DNA of 15,484 nucleotides, from NCBI GenBank assembly GCA_005880175.1, contig VBJR01000353.1, positions 592-16,075 on the forward strand. The letters are read 5' to 3'. Below are positions 14,625 to 15,484 of this stretch, piece after piece. Within the stretch, counting starts at the first letter, position 1; each line of letters opens with the position of its first letter. The stretch is from Chloroflexota bacterium (GTDB lineage Bacteria; Chloroflexota; Dormibacteria; Dormibacterales; Dormibacteraceae). The position numbers and the translations under genes are program-made. A model generated the notes under the pieces. The model was not told where the DNA came from, did not search any database, and saw only the letters and a list, made by a program, of their open reading frames with translations.

Positions 14625-15484
14625 CGTCGGCGCTGGGCGCGGTCTACTGGTGGGTCGCGGCCCACGAGTTCCCGGCCTCCGCGGTCGGCCAGGCGGGGGC
14701 GCTGATCAGCGCCATGACGCTGCTGGGCGTCGTCGGCACGATCGGCTTCAGCACGGCCTTGATCCCGTCGCTGGCGGAGGGCCGGCCGGAGCGCGGGCGG
14801 CTGGTCGCCACGGCCCTGACCGCCGTGGGCGGCGCCGGGCTGCTGCTGGGCGCGCTGTGGCAGGCGGCCGCGGAGCGGTTCCTGCCCGACCTGGGCGTCG
14901 GCGGCTCCGGCCCGGAGCCGCTGCTCCTCTTCGCCGCCGGCGTGGGCCTCACCGCGGTGACGCTGGTCCTCGACCAGGCGCTCGTGGGGCTGCTGCGCGG
15001 GGACCTCCAGCTCGTCCGCAACGTCGTGTTCGCGGTCGTGAAGCTGGTGGCGCTGGCGGCGGCCGGCGCGGGGGTGGCGGTTGGCCGGGACGCCGGGGCG
15101 ATCTACGCCTCCTGGGCCGCCGGCAATGCCGCCTCGCTGCTGTTCCTCGGCGTCGTGGGGGTACGGTCGCTGGCGCTGCCACGGCTCCGGCTGCTGCGCG
15201 GCCTGCGGGGCACGGCCCTCGTCCACCACGCGTTCAACCTGGCGCTGACGGCGCCCGGCTGGATCCTGCCGCTGGAGGTCACCGTCCTGCTCTCAACGGC
15301 GGCCAACGCGTACTTCTACACGGCCTGGACGATCGCGGGCTTCGTGTTCGTCGGCCCGATCGCGCTGACGACGGTCCTGTACGCGGTCGGCGTCCAGCCG
15401 GACCGCGGGCTGGGGCGGCCGCTGCGGCTGACGCTCTCGCTGTCGCTGCTGTGGGGTGCGGGCGCCGCCGGAGGGACGTTCCTG
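14549..15484 (+). CDS. Wzx/MATE-type polysaccharide flippase (partial, runs off the window)
   Basis: From GTG 14549 the frame is open for 312 codons to the last base of the window. The protein begins MRLRLPPWIASIALNSGSLV, then hydrophobic helices alternate with short charged loops (for example SAMTLLGVVGTIGFSTALIPSLAEG, a LVLDQALVGLLRGDLQLVRN loop, TAANAYFYTAWTIAGFVFVGPIA). This is the pattern of the MVF/MATE superfamily O-antigen or teichoic-acid flippases (Wzx-like), which move lipid-linked glycans across the cytoplasmic membrane. About 100-150 residues are expected to lie beyond the window. AGGTGG is 5' of the start. It is the last visible gene of the rightward operon and suggests that the pathway's product is lipid-linked and exported. 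The family call rests on pattern, not on an invariant motif. Confidence 0.75.
   Translation, partial: MRLRLPPWIASIALNSGSLVATTGVTSALGAVYWWVAAHEFPASAVGQAGALISAMTLLGVVGTIGFSTALIPSLAEGRPERGRLVATALTAVGGAGLLLGALWQAAAERFLPDLGVGGSGPEPLLLFAAGVGLTAVTLVLDQALVGLLRGDLQLVRNVVFAVVKLVALAAAGAGVAVGRDAGAIYASWAAGNAASLLFLGVVGVRSLALPRLRLLRGLRGTALVHHAFNLALTAPGWILPLEVTVLLSTAANAYFYTAWTIAGFVFVGPIALTTVLYAVGVQPDRGLGRPLRLTLSLSLLWGAGAAGGTFL

Noticed and set aside
1..15484. tRNA, rRNA, CRISPR arrays, insertion sequences, integrase or att sites.
   Set aside because: No cloverleaf, ribosomal core sequence, regularly spaced repeats, transposase motifs or flanking terminal inverted repeats were seen on either strand.

Overview
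The DNA is very GC-rich on both strands, with third codon positions almost all G or C in the right-hand two thirds. GTG starts, GTGA stop/start overlaps and a TGGACA-18-TAGGAT promoter fit an actinomycete-like bacterium. The exact lineage cannot be read from this window; a non-Streptomyces actinobacterium such as a Thermoleophilia-type soil organism is only a guess.

Left part (1-3575), a housekeeping-like block. A type II NADH dehydrogenase-like flavoprotein reads rightward and converges on a leftward operon of polyphosphate kinase 2, a two-CBS-domain protein and the 3' part of a ClC chloride channel gene. The ClC gene has lost its 5' half and now follows the CBS gene's stop codon in the same frame. 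Just upstream of ppk2 lies a short fragment resembling the C-terminal end of a PEP-utilising enzyme mobile domain. It marks a second gene that has lost its 5' part.

Junction (3576-4106). This stretch holds the PEP-domain remnant, a good vegetative-type promoter facing right, a hairpin followed by seven T, and a 21-codon leader ORF. The leader has a strong Shine-Dalgarno sequence and ends one base before the first biosynthetic gene.

Right part (4107-15484), one rightward operon-like run that couples nonribosomal peptide synthesis to membrane glycan genes. In order it holds: a free-standing A-PCP protein; a cytochrome P450 pseudogene (one in-frame TGA plus a frame-changing deletion); a 1548-residue protein with the order C-A-PCP-thioesterase-GT2 glycosyltransferase; a multi-pass membrane protein with a GT-C-like first loop; a DUF1616-like membrane protein; a truncated duplicate of a flippase gene start with a GC hairpin in the insert; and a Wzx/MATE-type flippase that runs off the window. 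Adenylation codes read by eye resemble Leu (DAWCLGNVVK) and Gly (DILQLGGIYK).

Working model (inference): the two NRPS proteins make a Leu-Gly-like dipeptide. The leucine was once beta-hydroxylated on the carrier by the P450, as in the NovH/NovI arrangement. The product is linked to a surface glycan or glycolipid built from polyprenyl-phosphate sugar (GT2 domain plus GT-C protein) and moved across the membrane by the flippase. The NRPS-TE-GT2 fusion is the most unusual element. The several lesions (ClC, PEP domain, P450, flippase duplicate) mean the locus is either decaying or contains assembly errors; this should be settled before the biology is taken further.
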